The notes beneath the pieces were generated by a model that saw only the letters and a program-made list of their open reading frames with translations, was not told the DNA's origin and did no database searches. Positions 1-5,694 of a stretch of 6,622 bases of DNA are shown here, piece after piece. Both the position numbers and the translations under genes were made by a program. The first letter of the stretch is position 1. Every line of letters begins with the position of its first letter. This stretch comes from JBFJVD01 sp041624375 (GTDB lineage Bacteria > Chloroflexota > Anaerolineae > Anaerolineales > E44-bin32): the NCBI GenBank assembly GCA_041624375.1, contig JBFJVD010000168.1, positions 1 to 6,622 on the forward strand, written 5' to 3'.

Positions 1-68
1 AAAGTCTATATGAAATCTGCCGGCTTCGTCGAACGCAGGGGCCGCAAAGGGAGGGATTGCGAATCAGG

Positions 69-647
69 CTACTCTCGCCATTGTTTGGCCCGGATATTGA
101 CATCCGCCAGCCGGGCGATCTCCTCAATCCTCTTGGCACGGGTCTCCGCCCGCTTGACGGAAGCGATCCAGGCGAGGATGTTCTTTTTGACCGAGAGTGG
201 AAAGGCATCAAAGTGCTCGCGGGCGGAGGGATAACGATCAAGCGCCTCAGCCAGGTCGGGCGGGACTTCAAGCGCTTCGATGGAGTCGAGCGCGTTCCAC
301 GACCCGTCTCGCCTTGCGGCCTCCACCTTCTCCATACCCGCCGGCGCCATCCGACCGCTGGCGATCAGCGCTTCGACCCGTGCCGTGTTGAGTCTGGACC
401 AGCCCGATCCTGCCTTTCGGGGCGCGAACCAGAGCATTGAACGCGCTTCGTCGAGTTTTCTTGGCTTGCTGTCGACCCATCCAAAGCAAAGCGCTTCCTC
501 GACGGCCTCCGGATAGTCCAGCCTGGGCTTGCCGGCGGCTTTCTTGTAGTTGATGAACCCACCTCCTTCGGTGCGGTTCTCTTCGAGCCACGAGCGCCAC
601 TCGGCGACGGACTTCGGGTGGATGGAGTTCTCAGGAACCCGGGTCAT
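69..647 (-). CDS. YdeI/OmpD-associated family protein
   Basis: The 192-residue product matches the full length of the YdeI/OmpD-associated (bacteriocin-protection-like) family. Visible hallmarks are HPKS..EWR near residues 10-17, YKKA..KPR..YPEAVEEAL at 34-53, CFGWVDSK at 54-61, WFAPRK.GSGWSRLN at 73-87, and the basic C-terminal helix SVKKNILAWI...KR.ETRAKRIEE at about 152-176. No signal peptide or membrane segment is seen, so it should be cytosolic. Family members have been linked to resistance to cationic peptides or bacteriocins, but no biochemical activity is firmly assigned, so function here is inference. The ATG start shares bases with the stop of the upstream VOC remnant (ATGA). Only a weak GGCGG lies upstream, which suggests translational coupling to that remnant. 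No obvious terminator follows in bases 1-68. The family call is secure; the role is not. Confidence 0.9.
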   Translation of the reverse strand: MTRVPENSIHPKSVAEWRSWLEENRTEGGGFINYKKAAGKPRLDYPEAVEEALCFGWVDSKPRKLDEARSMLWFAPRKAGSGWSRLNTARVEALIASGRMAPAGMEKVEAARRDGSWNALDSIEALEVPPDLAEALDRYPSAREHFDAFPLSVKKNILAWIASVKRAETRAKRIEEIARLADVNIRAKQWRE

Positions 648-844
648 GCCGCCGCGTGGTGTCGACCGGATCCGCGCTGAATCGCTTGATTTCGATAAAG
701 GGGGTCTTTATGCTCGCGCCAGAGAAACGACCAGCCGTCTTCGGCATCGAATTCGATGCCCAAGTGCTCCTGGTACCAGGCCCGCAACTTGCCGGCATCT
801 TCCGCCTTGAAGAAGATCCCCCCGATACCTCGAACCTTCGCCAT
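644..844 (-). pseudogene. Truncated VOC (glyoxalase/bleomycin-resistance fold) protein, N-terminal half only
   Basis: This encodes only 66 residues. The opening MAKVRGIGGIFFKAED, AWYQEHLGIEF and WSFLWREHKDP are typical of the first beta-alpha-beta-beta-beta unit of a VOC domain, which normally runs about 115-130 residues. After residue ~48 the sequence (YRNQAIQRGSGRHHAAA) no longer resembles the family. The second half, with its usual DPEGN..ELW ending, is absent, and no other frame can supply it because ydeI begins at the stop. The ATG at 844 is chosen over an in-frame TTG at 850 because a perfect AGGAGG (851-856) sits 6 nt upstream of the ATG and would abut the TTG. It is most likely a deletion remnant that still lets ribosomes reach ydeI through the ATGA overlap. 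A short functional half-domain that dimerises is possible but less likely. Confidence 0.75.
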
Positions 845-850
845 GGTCAA

Positions 851-856
851 CCTCCT
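851..856 (-). promoter_or_regulatory. Strong ribosome binding site of the VOC remnant
   Basis: On the minus strand this reads AGGAGG, the full Shine-Dalgarno core, 6 nt before the ATG at 844. It decides the start codon of the truncated VOC gene. It is also the only strong ribosome entry site upstream of the coupled ydeI gene. Confidence 0.8.
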
Positions 857-918
857 GAACTTTGGTATGCCTGTGAGGTGATCTGCGCTGTTGTCTCCGC
901 GCTATTCATCGAGAGGCG

Positions 919-1695
919 TCAGGCACCTGCCTTGAATTCGACGATCAGCTCTGGGCCTTCCCCATAGGGCTCCCCAGCATACCCGCCCCAGGTGTTCACA
1001 ACGCCGAAGCCCTGATCCTCGACGAGACGAATCAGGTCGTCCGCATAATAGCAGCGCATGGCAATGGGAAGGACCGCCTGATCCACCAAGACGTCCTGTT
1101 CGTAGCGCCGGTAGACCAGCTCGGGGTAAAGGACAAGCTTCTGGCGGTCTATCTTCGGGCGCCGGTCATGGAGGGTGACGCGGCCGCCTTCCACCGGCAC
1201 CTCCCAGGCGAAGGTCTCTTCTTCCGTACACCATTCCTTCCGCAGCCGGTTCGGCTCCAGGTTCGGCTGGAAGACATTCACGATCGCCCTGCCGCCTGGC
1301 GCGAGATGGGTGCGCACGGTTTCGAAGTACCCGCTCACCACCTCATCGCTTTCGAGGTTCTGGAAGACCCGAAACGGGGCGAGAATCAGGTCGAACGTCT
1401 CGCCCAGCGCCAGGCGCGTGATGTCGCCCTGCCGGACACCCGCTGTGGAGGGTGGAATCCCCCTTTCGGCCAGCTTCTGCCGGCAGATGGCAAGCATGGC
1501 GGCGGAGGCATCGACGCCGAAGATGCGACCGCACGACTCAGCCAGCTCGACCAGCACGCGGCCTGTCCCGCAGCCAAGCTCCAGGACCCGGGCTTGCGCC
1601 GAGAGAATCCTGCGCCGGTAGAAGGGGATATCTTCCGGGAAATGCGGGCTGAGGTCGTAATATTGCGCGACATCGTCGCGTATGTCCATGCCCAT
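919..1695 (-). CDS. Class I SAM-dependent methyltransferase
   Basis: The 258-residue product has a clear Rossmann-fold methyltransferase core. Motif I is VLELGCGTGR (37-46), the acidic motif II residue is D62 in FGVDAS, QGDIT (89-93) carries the adenine-contacting Asp, FDLILAPF (101-108) is motif IV, and LAPGGRAIVNVF (131-142) follows. An N-terminal YYDLSPHFPEDIPFYRR cap is common in small-molecule methyltransferases, and the C-terminal third is mostly beta-rich, ending in PELIVEF. The acceptor cannot be read from sequence. It resembles the broad Methyltransf_25/Methyltransf_11 group of unassigned cytosolic enzymes. Two ATG codons are possible (1695 and 1689) and neither has a good Shine-Dalgarno. 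It lies 52 nt after the HAD gene in the same direction and may be cotranscribed with it. The fold is certain; the substrate is unknown. Confidence 0.92.
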   Translation of the reverse strand: MGMDIRDDVAQYYDLSPHFPEDIPFYRRRILSAQARVLELGCGTGRVLVELAESCGRIFGVDASAAMLAICRQKLAERGIPPSTAGVRQGDITRLALGETFDLILAPFRVFQNLESDEVVSGYFETVRTHLAPGGRAIVNVFQPNLEPNRLRKEWCTEEETFAWEVPVEGGRVTLHDRRPKIDRQKLVLYPELVYRRYEQDVLVDQAVLPIAMRCYYADDLIRLVEDQGFGVVNTWGGYAGEPYGEGPELIVEFKAGA

Positions 1696-1747
1696 GAGTC
1701 TACTTGCGCGCTTCAGCGGGCGGCTTCAGCTTCCCGGTGGCGCTCAC

Positions 1748-2401
1748 CTACGCCGCATCCAGGTCGCCGAGGATCTCCCAGCCACGTTCTTCGGCGGTGG
1801 CCTTCAGGGTGGCATCCGGATAGACGGCCACCGGCCGGTCGGCGAGCTCGAGCAGTGGGATATCGGCCCAGGTGTCGCCATAGGCGGCAGCGAGGCGCCT
1901 CACGCCCAACCGGCTCAACACCTTCTCCGCCTTCCGCTCGTCGGCGGCGGCCGGTTCTGCGAAGCGCACCTTGCGGTCCACGATCTCGAGCGGGGTTCCG
2001 ATCGCCCGGACACCCATTCGGGCGGCGAAGGCTTTCACGGTCGGTTCGTACACGCTGCTCGCAAGATAGACCTGCGCCCCCTCTTCGACATGGCGGGCAA
2101 GCCGGTCCAGAACATCCGGCCTGCGCTTAGGCCACAATTCGCGCTCAACGGACCATGCGCCCATGTCCTCCAGGCTTTCGAGGGAAGGGTTCTTGATCAG
2201 CGGCAGGGCGCTGATCATGAGCCGCTGCCCCCATGCCTGCCATTCGACGAAGCCCAGTCTCGCCCAGAGATAGGTCGGGATGATCGAGGCGAAAAAGAGA
2301 TTGGCGCGCAGCGCGCTCTGATGCTGGCGGACCCACCGCACCAGCCCGATCACTGGCGAACCGGTGGTGACCGTGCCGATCATATCGGAGACGACATGCA
2401 T
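1748..2401 (-). CDS. HAD-family hydrolase (SerB/HAD-IB-like) with altered motif I
   Basis: The 217-residue protein shows HAD motifs in order. Motif I is SDMIGTVTTG with nucleophile Asp at D6. Motif II is VYLASSVYEP (S115/S116), motif III is K157 in ERKAEK, and motif IV is YGDTWAD (D176, D180). The helical cap between motifs I and II (about 20-100) and the motif spacing fit the phosphoserine-phosphatase-like HAD-IB branch. Most HAD phosphatases carry DxDGT, and the second Asp is the general acid/base. Here that position is Ile8. The loss could mean slowed or altered chemistry, or a non-phosphatase role, although all other catalytic positions are kept. The start is the ATG at 2401, with a GA-rich stretch about 8-20 nt upstream. 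It is the first gene of the leftward set facing the PadR promoter region. The substrate is unknown. Confidence 0.85.
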   Translation of the reverse strand: MHVVSDMIGTVTTGSPVIGLVRWVRQHQSALRANLFFASIIPTYLWARLGFVEWQAWGQRLMISALPLIKNPSLESLEDMGAWSVERELWPKRRPDVLDRLARHVEEGAQVYLASSVYEPTVKAFAARMGVRAIGTPLEIVDRKVRFAEPAAADERKAEKVLSRLGVRRLAAAYGDTWADIPLLELADRPVAVYPDATLKATAEERGWEILGDLDAA

Positions 2402-2629
2402 GGTTCAGACCTGACCTCTCCCGGATCGGTTCGCTGAGGCGGGCTGTGTAAGGGTACCCCCTCCGACGCTGGCGCTGGGCCGTTGGGAGGCTGGACGTAT
2501 GCCCGCACAGAGTCCTATTGTATTCGGTCAGACCGCCGCTCGATTTATGCCTTCAACTTCCGATCCCCGAACCATCGTACGCTGCCGATAAAAGGGGCTC
2601 AGGACGCTGAATCTGGATCACCCGAGGGG

Positions 2630-2658
2630 TTGACATACCTAAGAGAACTAGGTATTAT
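2630..2658 (+). promoter_or_regulatory. Sigma70-type promoter for padR-HAAS operon
   Basis: TTGACA (2630-2635) is a perfect -35 hexamer. It is followed by exactly 17 nt and then TATTAT (2653-2658), one mismatch from the -10 consensus. Transcription would start near 2665, giving a leader of about 50 nt before the PadR ATG at 2715. Both hexamers are contacted or flanked by the operator half-sites described next, so the strong promoter is expected to be held off by a repressor. Confidence 0.85.
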
Positions 2659-2677
2659 TACCTAGCTATTCTAGGTA
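2636..2677. promoter_or_regulatory. Tandem double dyad operator, probable PadR binding sites
   Basis: Two copies of the dyad TACCTA-N7-TAGGTA are present, at 2636-2654 and 2659-2677, separated by TTAT, so they repeat with a 23-bp period. The first fills the spacer between the -35 and -10 hexamers and overlaps the first two bases of the -10. The second covers the expected transcription start. In the second copy the arms extend to TACCTAG/CTAGGTA. PadR-family repressors commonly bind inverted repeats overlapping their own promoter. Assignment to the adjacent PadR gene is inference from position and symmetry. Confidence 0.8.
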
Positions 2678-2698
2678 TAGTAGAAATCCAGGCTGGCC

Positions 2699-2704
2699 AA
2701 GGAG
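2699..2704 (+). promoter_or_regulatory. Ribosome binding site of the PadR gene
   Basis: AAGGAG lies 10 nt before the ATG at 2715 and supports that start for the PadR protein. Confidence 0.65.
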
Positions 2705-2714
2705 TGCTCATTCC

Positions 2715-3044
2715 ATGCCGATCCCAAAAGATTTGGTCGCCGCCTCCGCGACGCCACTGATCCTTTCCATCCTCAGCCATGGCGACAGCTATGGTTACGC
2801 CATTATTCAAGAGGTCCGCTCCCGTTCGCAGGGGGAGCTCGAATGGGCCGAGGGGATGCTGTATCCCATTCTCCATCGGCTCGAAAAGCAGGGCTTGATC
2901 GCCTCCTATTGGGGCACGGCGGAGTCGGGGCGGAAGCGGAAGTATTACCGGCTGCGCCGGGCCGGCCGTCGTGCCTTGCGGGAGCATCGCCGCAATTGGC
3001 GCCAGCTGTTCGGCCTGCTGCAGCAGCTTGAAGGGACAGCCTAG
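2715..3044 (+). CDS. PadR-family transcriptional repressor
   Basis: The 109-residue protein is a short, single-domain PadR regulator (subfamily-2 size). The winged-helix features are clear: LILSILSHGDSYGYAIIQEV (15-34), EGMLYPILHRLEKQGLI (46-62) as the recognition helix region, and the wing SGRKRKYYRL (71-80). A C-terminal helix with W95 (about 83-106) would form the dimer interface. PadR proteins repress by binding dyad operators and release on binding a small molecule or partner. The two tandem dyads over its own promoter make autoregulation very likely. The next gene starts 1 nt after the stop, so the two are almost surely cotranscribed. PadR plus a HAAS-domain membrane protein is a familiar pairing, often next to ABC permeases, which are absent here. 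The inducing signal cannot be read from the sequence. Confidence 0.95.
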   Translation: MPIPKDLVAASATPLILSILSHGDSYGYAIIQEVRSRSQGELEWAEGMLYPILHRLEKQGLIASYWGTAESGRKRKYYRLRRAGRRALREHRRNWRQLFGLLQQLEGTA

Positions 3045-3045
3045 C

Positions 3046-3576
3046 ATGTTCCGACTGGAAGACGAAATTCGGGCCTGGGCTGAATCCATACGGTCCCGCG
3101 CAGGGATGAAAACAGACAGCCTCGACGAGCTGCTCGACCACCTGTATTCCAGCGTGCAGGCTTTCACCGCCGCCGGATTGAGTGAAGAAGAAGCGTTTGA
3201 AGCCGCATTGCGGCAGCTGGGGGAAGAGGAGGATCTGGCCAAGGAGTATGCCAAAAATCGGAGCTTCTTCGATGAGCTGCGCGCCGATCCTGATGATGCC
3301 TCACCACCCGAATCCAGTCAGAGGAGTATTCGCTCGATGAAGAGATTGACTGCGGGGATGGTCGCCTATCTGATCCTGTTTGCCATCGTCATCTTTACCG
3401 CCACATACCTGCTCCGAGGAACCGAGCACTTCGAGGGCATTGCCGTTCTTCTCTTCTTCCTGTGGATGGCCCCGCTGACGATCTTTGGCCTCGACCAGGG
3501 GTCGGCCAAGGAGGAGTGGGCCTGTCTTCGGCGAGCGATCTCCCGCCGCATCCGCGGCGAAGACGGCGCCGAGTAG
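3046..3576 (+). CDS. HAAS / permease-prefix-like two-helix membrane protein
   Basis: The 176-residue product begins at the ATG 1 nt after the PadR stop, with AAGGGA (3031-3036) 9 nt upstream. An earlier in-frame ATG at 2971 lies inside padR and is not favoured. Residues 1-76 form an acidic helical domain with DELLDHLY (27-34), GLSEEEAFEAALRQLG (44-59) and LAKEYAK (64-70). This pattern is typical of the HAAS / permease prefix domain 1 family that accompanies PadR regulators. A polar linker (77-100) leads to two hydrophobic helices at about 102-123 and 129-149, then a basic cytosolic tail (about 150-172). The likely role is a membrane-bound partner or sensor that modulates PadR, inferred from domain type and gene pairing. 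The N-terminal domain call is by pattern rather than by search. A simple accessory of a distant ABC permease is the alternative. Confidence 0.82.
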   Translation: MFRLEDEIRAWAESIRSRAGMKTDSLDELLDHLYSSVQAFTAAGLSEEEAFEAALRQLGEEEDLAKEYAKNRSFFDELRADPDDASPPESSQRSIRSMKRLTAGMVAYLILFAIVIFTATYLLRGTEHFEGIAVLLFFLWMAPLTIFGLDQGSAKEEWACLRRAISRRIRGEDGAE

Positions 3577-3661
3577 GCCGGAATCCGCTGCCCTTTCTGC
3601 TTGCTGGCAGCGCAGCATCGAAGAGGAAGACTCGAGGCTGATTGAGCATATCTGCTGCGTT

Positions 3662-3678
3662 CGGGCGATCCACGCCCG
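3662..3678. terminator. Possible hairpin in convergent intergenic gap
   Basis: CGGGCG (3662-3667), loop ATCCA, CGCCCG (3673-3678) forms a perfect 6-bp GC stem. It sits between the HAAS gene and the converging VOC gene, about 16 nt after the VOC stop. No T tract follows on either strand, so it is at best a weak or factor-assisted bidirectional terminator. The rest of 3577-3694 shows no gene. Confidence 0.3.
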
Positions 3679-3694
3679 GTCCGATCGATGCGTT

Positions 3695-4129
3695 CTACGA
3701 GCTGCTGGCCCAGGGATCATAGGTCCCGAAGTTCCAGAGATGTCCTTCGGGATCGCGGCATGAGTAGCCTCGCCCACCGAAATCCTCGTCTTTGATCTCC
3801 AGGACGATCTCCGCCCCTGCCGCCACGGCCCGTGCATAGTGCTCGTCGGCATCTGCGACCACGATGTAGGGGCTCTGCGTGGTGAGGCCGCCCAGCTCAC
3901 GGGGCGGCTTCTGCAGCCTGCCGAACGCGTCATCGCCGGCCGAGCCCAGCATGATCATCCCGTTGCCGAAGACGAGCTGCGCGTGCGCCACCGTCCCATG
4001 GTCGCCAGGCACCACCAGGTGCTTCTCGAATTGAAAGGCCTCACACAGCCACTCGATCGCGGCGGCCGCGTCGTGGTACCTCATCGTCGGGATGATGGTC
4101 GCCATGGCATTCTTCGGGCTGTTGGTCAT
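3695..4129 (-). CDS. VOC family protein (glyoxalase/bleomycin-resistance fold, YetH/PhnB-like)
   Basis: The 144-residue protein is a complete VOC domain with both beta-alpha-beta-beta-beta halves: TIIPTMRYHDAAAAIEWLCEAF (11-32), then AHAQLVFGNGMIMLG (48-62), then SPYIVVADADEHYARAVAAGAEIV (86-109) and the signature YSCRDPEGHLWNFGTYDPW (122-140). H49 and E128 fall where many family members place metal ligands. The group includes glyoxalases, dioxygenases and antibiotic-binding proteins; the substrate here is unknown. The ATG at 4129 is preferred over an upstream in-frame ATG at 4180 because GGAGGG (4140-4145) lies 10 nt before it and the family similarity begins just after. An ATG eight codons further in is also possible. 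It is the last gene of the right leftward block, 69 nt after the GrpB gene. Unlike the VOC remnant at 644-844 it is intact. Confidence 0.9.
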   Translation of the reverse strand: MTNSPKNAMATIIPTMRYHDAAAAIEWLCEAFQFEKHLVVPGDHGTVAHAQLVFGNGMIMLGSAGDDAFGRLQKPPRELGGLTTQSPYIVVADADEHYARAVAAGAEIVLEIKDEDFGGRGYSCRDPEGHLWNFGTYDPWASSS

Positions 4130-4198
4130 CGTGGTCTTTCCCTCCGGAGCGCACGCCAGAGATGCTTTTAACAGCTGCACGTGTAATCGATGGACTTA

Positions 4199-4765
4199 CT
4201 AACAATCGGACGGTCCTGCGCGCCAGTTGGTCGCCGCCGCCCATGCTTCTGCCCCCTCCATGATGAGGTCGCACACCGGATCCTTCACGGCGTAGTAGGC
4301 CTCGACGTCGTCCGCGTTTTCGCGGGCGAGCGCCTGCTTGACCTGGCCGTACGCCTGCGCAGCCGCCGGGTGCGCGCGTAGGTAGTCCCGAAAGAGCAGC
4401 GCGTAGCGCTGGTTGGCCCGGCCTTCGATGCGGACATGGACATTCGTCGGCCGCTGGCCATCCGGGGGCGCGAAGACCCATTTCACCCACTCGTCGGGGT
4501 CGGCGCTGCGGCCGGGTGGGACGTGATCCGCCAGGTACTCGAGCCGCGCGTAGCCAAGGGTGTCGAGCGCTCGCTCGACTGCCGGCTCGAGCTCCCTGAC
4601 GGTGATCTGGATATCGATTCGATCCTTGGCCGCCAGGCCGGGGACAGCCGTCGAGCCGATGTGATCGATCCGCAACGCCAGGTCACTCAGCGCCCTGCGC
4701 AGCGCCCGCCCCAACGCGCCGAAATCATCGGGCCAGGACGAGCGATACGGTGTGATCACGATCAC
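4199..4765 (-). CDS. GrpB family protein (UPF0157)
   Basis: The 188-residue reading matches the GrpB/UPF0157 family, which has a nucleotidyltransferase-like fold. Diagnostic stretches are ITPYRSSWPDDF (4-15), DHIGSTAVPGLAAKDRID (34-51), TNVHVRIEG (107-115) and a C-terminal RYALLFRDYLRAHP (120-133). The conserved GSTAVPGL and AK..IDI positions are intact. The biochemical role of bacterial GrpB proteins is unsettled, so none is claimed. The GTG at 4765 is chosen because the family's opening V.I.PY lies right after it. The frame stays open upstream, but that extension (to 4843) would overlap the GNAT gene and does not look like the family. A second GTG two codons in is also possible. The GNAT stop is 22 nt upstream, so cotranscription is likely. 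Confidence 0.9.
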   Translation of the reverse strand: MIVITPYRSSWPDDFGALGRALRRALSDLALRIDHIGSTAVPGLAAKDRIDIQITVRELEPAVERALDTLGYARLEYLADHVPPGRSADPDEWVKWVFAPPDGQRPTNVHVRIEGRANQRYALLFRDYLRAHPAAAQAYGQVKQALARENADDVEAYYAVKDPVCDLIMEGAEAWAAATNWRAGPSDC

Positions 4766-4787
4766 GCGGCCCGCCCCATGGAAGACC

Positions 4788-5201
4788 TCACAGCTTGAAC
4801 GTGAACATGACCGAGGGGGTCGCGTCTCCGCCGAGCGAGGCATACAGGCCGACCGCCCCGTCGTTCTCCGCCTCGGTCAGGACCCAGGCCTCGCGGCAAC
4901 CAAGCTCCCTGCCAAGCGAAAACAGGGCCTCCATCAACTGCCGCCCGATCCCGCGCCGCTGGTGAGTCGGGGCGACGCCGACCTCATTGATCCACAACTC
5001 GGCCGGCTTGTCGGGGTGCACGTAGTGGAGGGCCGAGGCGAATCCGACGACAGTTCCGCCGTCGAGGGCCACCGCAAGATGGTGGCGCGGGTCCCCGAGG
5101 AACTCCGTCACGAGATCCGGCCGGAGCGCATGATCGAACACGCCCGGCGCGACGTCCTCGAGGACGCCCACGCCAGATCTTCCCAGGATTCTCACATCCA
5201 T
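4788..5201 (-). CDS. GNAT family N-acetyltransferase, AAC(3)-I-like
   Basis: The 137-residue protein is a compact GNAT acetyltransferase that would transfer acetyl from acetyl-CoA to an amine. The acetyl-CoA pyrophosphate loop is seen in INEVGVAPTHQRRGIGRQLM (71-90), with Q81-R-R-G-I-G86 as the (Q/R)xxGxG motif. Upstream are FLGDPRHHLAVALDGG (34-49) and VVGFASALHYVHPDKPAELW (51-70). The C-terminal AWVLTEAENDGAVGLYASLGG (105-125) and the final MFTFKL complete the fold. The HPDKP.ELWINEV.V pattern recalls the AAC(3)-I-like group often annotated as aminoglycoside acetyltransferases. True drug acetylation is not implied without testing. The ATG at 5201 is preferred over one at 5252, because the family pattern starts with VRIL just after it and the added 17 residues look like leader sequence. 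No strong Shine-Dalgarno is seen. Confidence 0.9.
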   Translation of the reverse strand: MDVRILGRSGVGVLEDVAPGVFDHALRPDLVTEFLGDPRHHLAVALDGGTVVGFASALHYVHPDKPAELWINEVGVAPTHQRRGIGRQLMEALFSLGRELGCREAWVLTEAENDGAVGLYASLGGDATPSVMFTFKL

Positions 5202-5235
5202 CGTGGTGACAGCCTGATGGGGGAGGCGCCATTGA

Positions 5236-5249
5236 CGGCCCGTGGGCCG
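5236..5249. repeat. Short GC palindrome between TfoX and GNAT genes
   Basis: CGGCCC-GT-GGGCCG is a perfect 6-bp inverted repeat. It lies 63 nt beyond the TfoX stop and 34 nt upstream of the GNAT ATG. In the same gap GGATCGAG occurs twice (5271-5278 and 5286-5293), 15 bp apart. Either could be regulatory, but there is no T tract and no clear promoter. Confidence 0.35.
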
Positions 5250-5312
5250 CACTTCATCATGCCGATCTGAGGATCGAGCGCATACGGATCGAGTGGCAGC
5301 TGCGTGCCGCCT

Positions 5313-5642
5313 CTACTTCGGAGGAAGGGTCTGAACGAAGGCCAGGCCGCGTGCGATCCAATCGGCAAGGTCCTCGTCGTGTGCGATCCCTTCCTGCGCG
5401 ACGTACACCATGCCCTTAAGCGCCTTGCCGGTGAAGTCCATTTCGCGCGCATGCGGTTGGGCCAACGACTCATCGTACGCGTCCGAACCGACCCGCACCA
5501 TGAGCTCGTCGCCGACGATTCCGCAGCACATGTGCCCGTTCACCATGAAGGTGAGACCACCAAACATCTTCCGCTCGCTGAAGGCAGCCTGCTGGGAAAG
5601 CTGGATGCGCGCCCGCTCCGCCAGTTCCTCTGAATACGCCAA
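5313..5642 (-). CDS. TfoX/Sxy N-terminal-domain protein
   Basis: The 109-residue protein is a stand-alone TfoX N-terminal domain. Signature stretches are AYSEELAERAR (2-12), ERKMFGGLTFMVNGHMCCGI (23-42), LMVRVG (47-52) and REMDFTGKALKGMVYV (66-81). Proteobacterial TfoX/Sxy proteins control competence genes together with CRP-cAMP, but single-domain forms of this type are widespread in bacteria with no known competence role, so that function should not be transferred. The start appears to be TTG at 5642. AGGGAG (5649-5654) lies 6 nt upstream, the family's usual N-terminus begins right there, and no ATG occurs before M26, which is inside the motif. The adenylate-cyclase-type gene ends 52 nt upstream in the same direction, an association of interest given the CRP link of classical TfoX. 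Confidence 0.9.
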   Translation of the reverse strand: MAYSEELAERARIQLSQQAAFSERKMFGGLTFMVNGHMCCGIVGDELMVRVGSDAYDESLAQPHAREMDFTGKALKGMVYVAQEGIAHDEDLADWIARGLAFVQTLPPK

Positions 5643-5648
5643 TGGTGT

Positions 5649-5654
5649 CTCCCT
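5649..5654 (-). promoter_or_regulatory. Ribosome binding site deciding a TTG start (TfoX gene)
   Basis: On the minus strand this reads AGGGAG, 6 nt before the TTG at 5642. With no alternative ATG upstream of the conserved region, it supports initiation at TTG. Confidence 0.7.
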
Positions 5655-5694
5655 GCCGATGGAGGAAGTCCAGTGAAATGCCCTTCCCGGCAGC

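Larger units (their letters stand above)
2402..2714. other. Divergent intergenic region between HAD and padR genes
   Basis: This 313-bp spacer separates the leftward HAD gene from the rightward PadR gene. The part near PadR (2630-2704) holds the promoter, double operator and ribosome binding site listed separately, and is clearly richer in A and T than its surroundings. The part near the HAD gene shows only short palindromes (GGGTACCC at 2452-2459; CGGTC-A-GACCG around 2525-2535). On the minus strand there is a TACAAT (2517-2522) that could be a -10 element for the HAD gene, but no convincing -35 precedes it. No convincing coding sequence was seen. Confidence 0.7.

Noticed and set aside
1..68. 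Terminator or gene end at the left edge
   Set aside because: No stem followed by a T tract and no recognisable coding segment could be found in these 68 bases.
1168..2130. Long plus-strand reading frame of 320 codons spanning the methyltransferase and HAD genes
   Set aside because: It is antisense to two genes with clear family motifs, its protein is Arg/Pro-rich with no recognisable domain, and it reflects the high GC content.
1682..2437. Plus-strand reading frame of 251 codons
   Set aside because: It is fully antisense to the HAD gene, whose motifs are unambiguous, and has no domain of its own.
2483..2665. 60-codon plus-strand frame in the intergenic region
   Set aside because: It runs through the promoter and operator, has no clear ribosome binding site or family pattern, and is best read as non-coding.
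2658..3254. Minus-strand reading frame opposite padR and the HAAS gene
   Set aside because: It is low-complexity and antisense to two well-supported genes that share a promoter and ribosome binding sites.
4130..4198. Integron cassette idea (attC sites between the same-strand small genes)
   Set aside because: The gap between GrpB and VOC contains TTTTAAC and GTTAAAA, but no paired RYYYAAC/GTTRRRY cores. Gap sizes vary and no integrase is seen.
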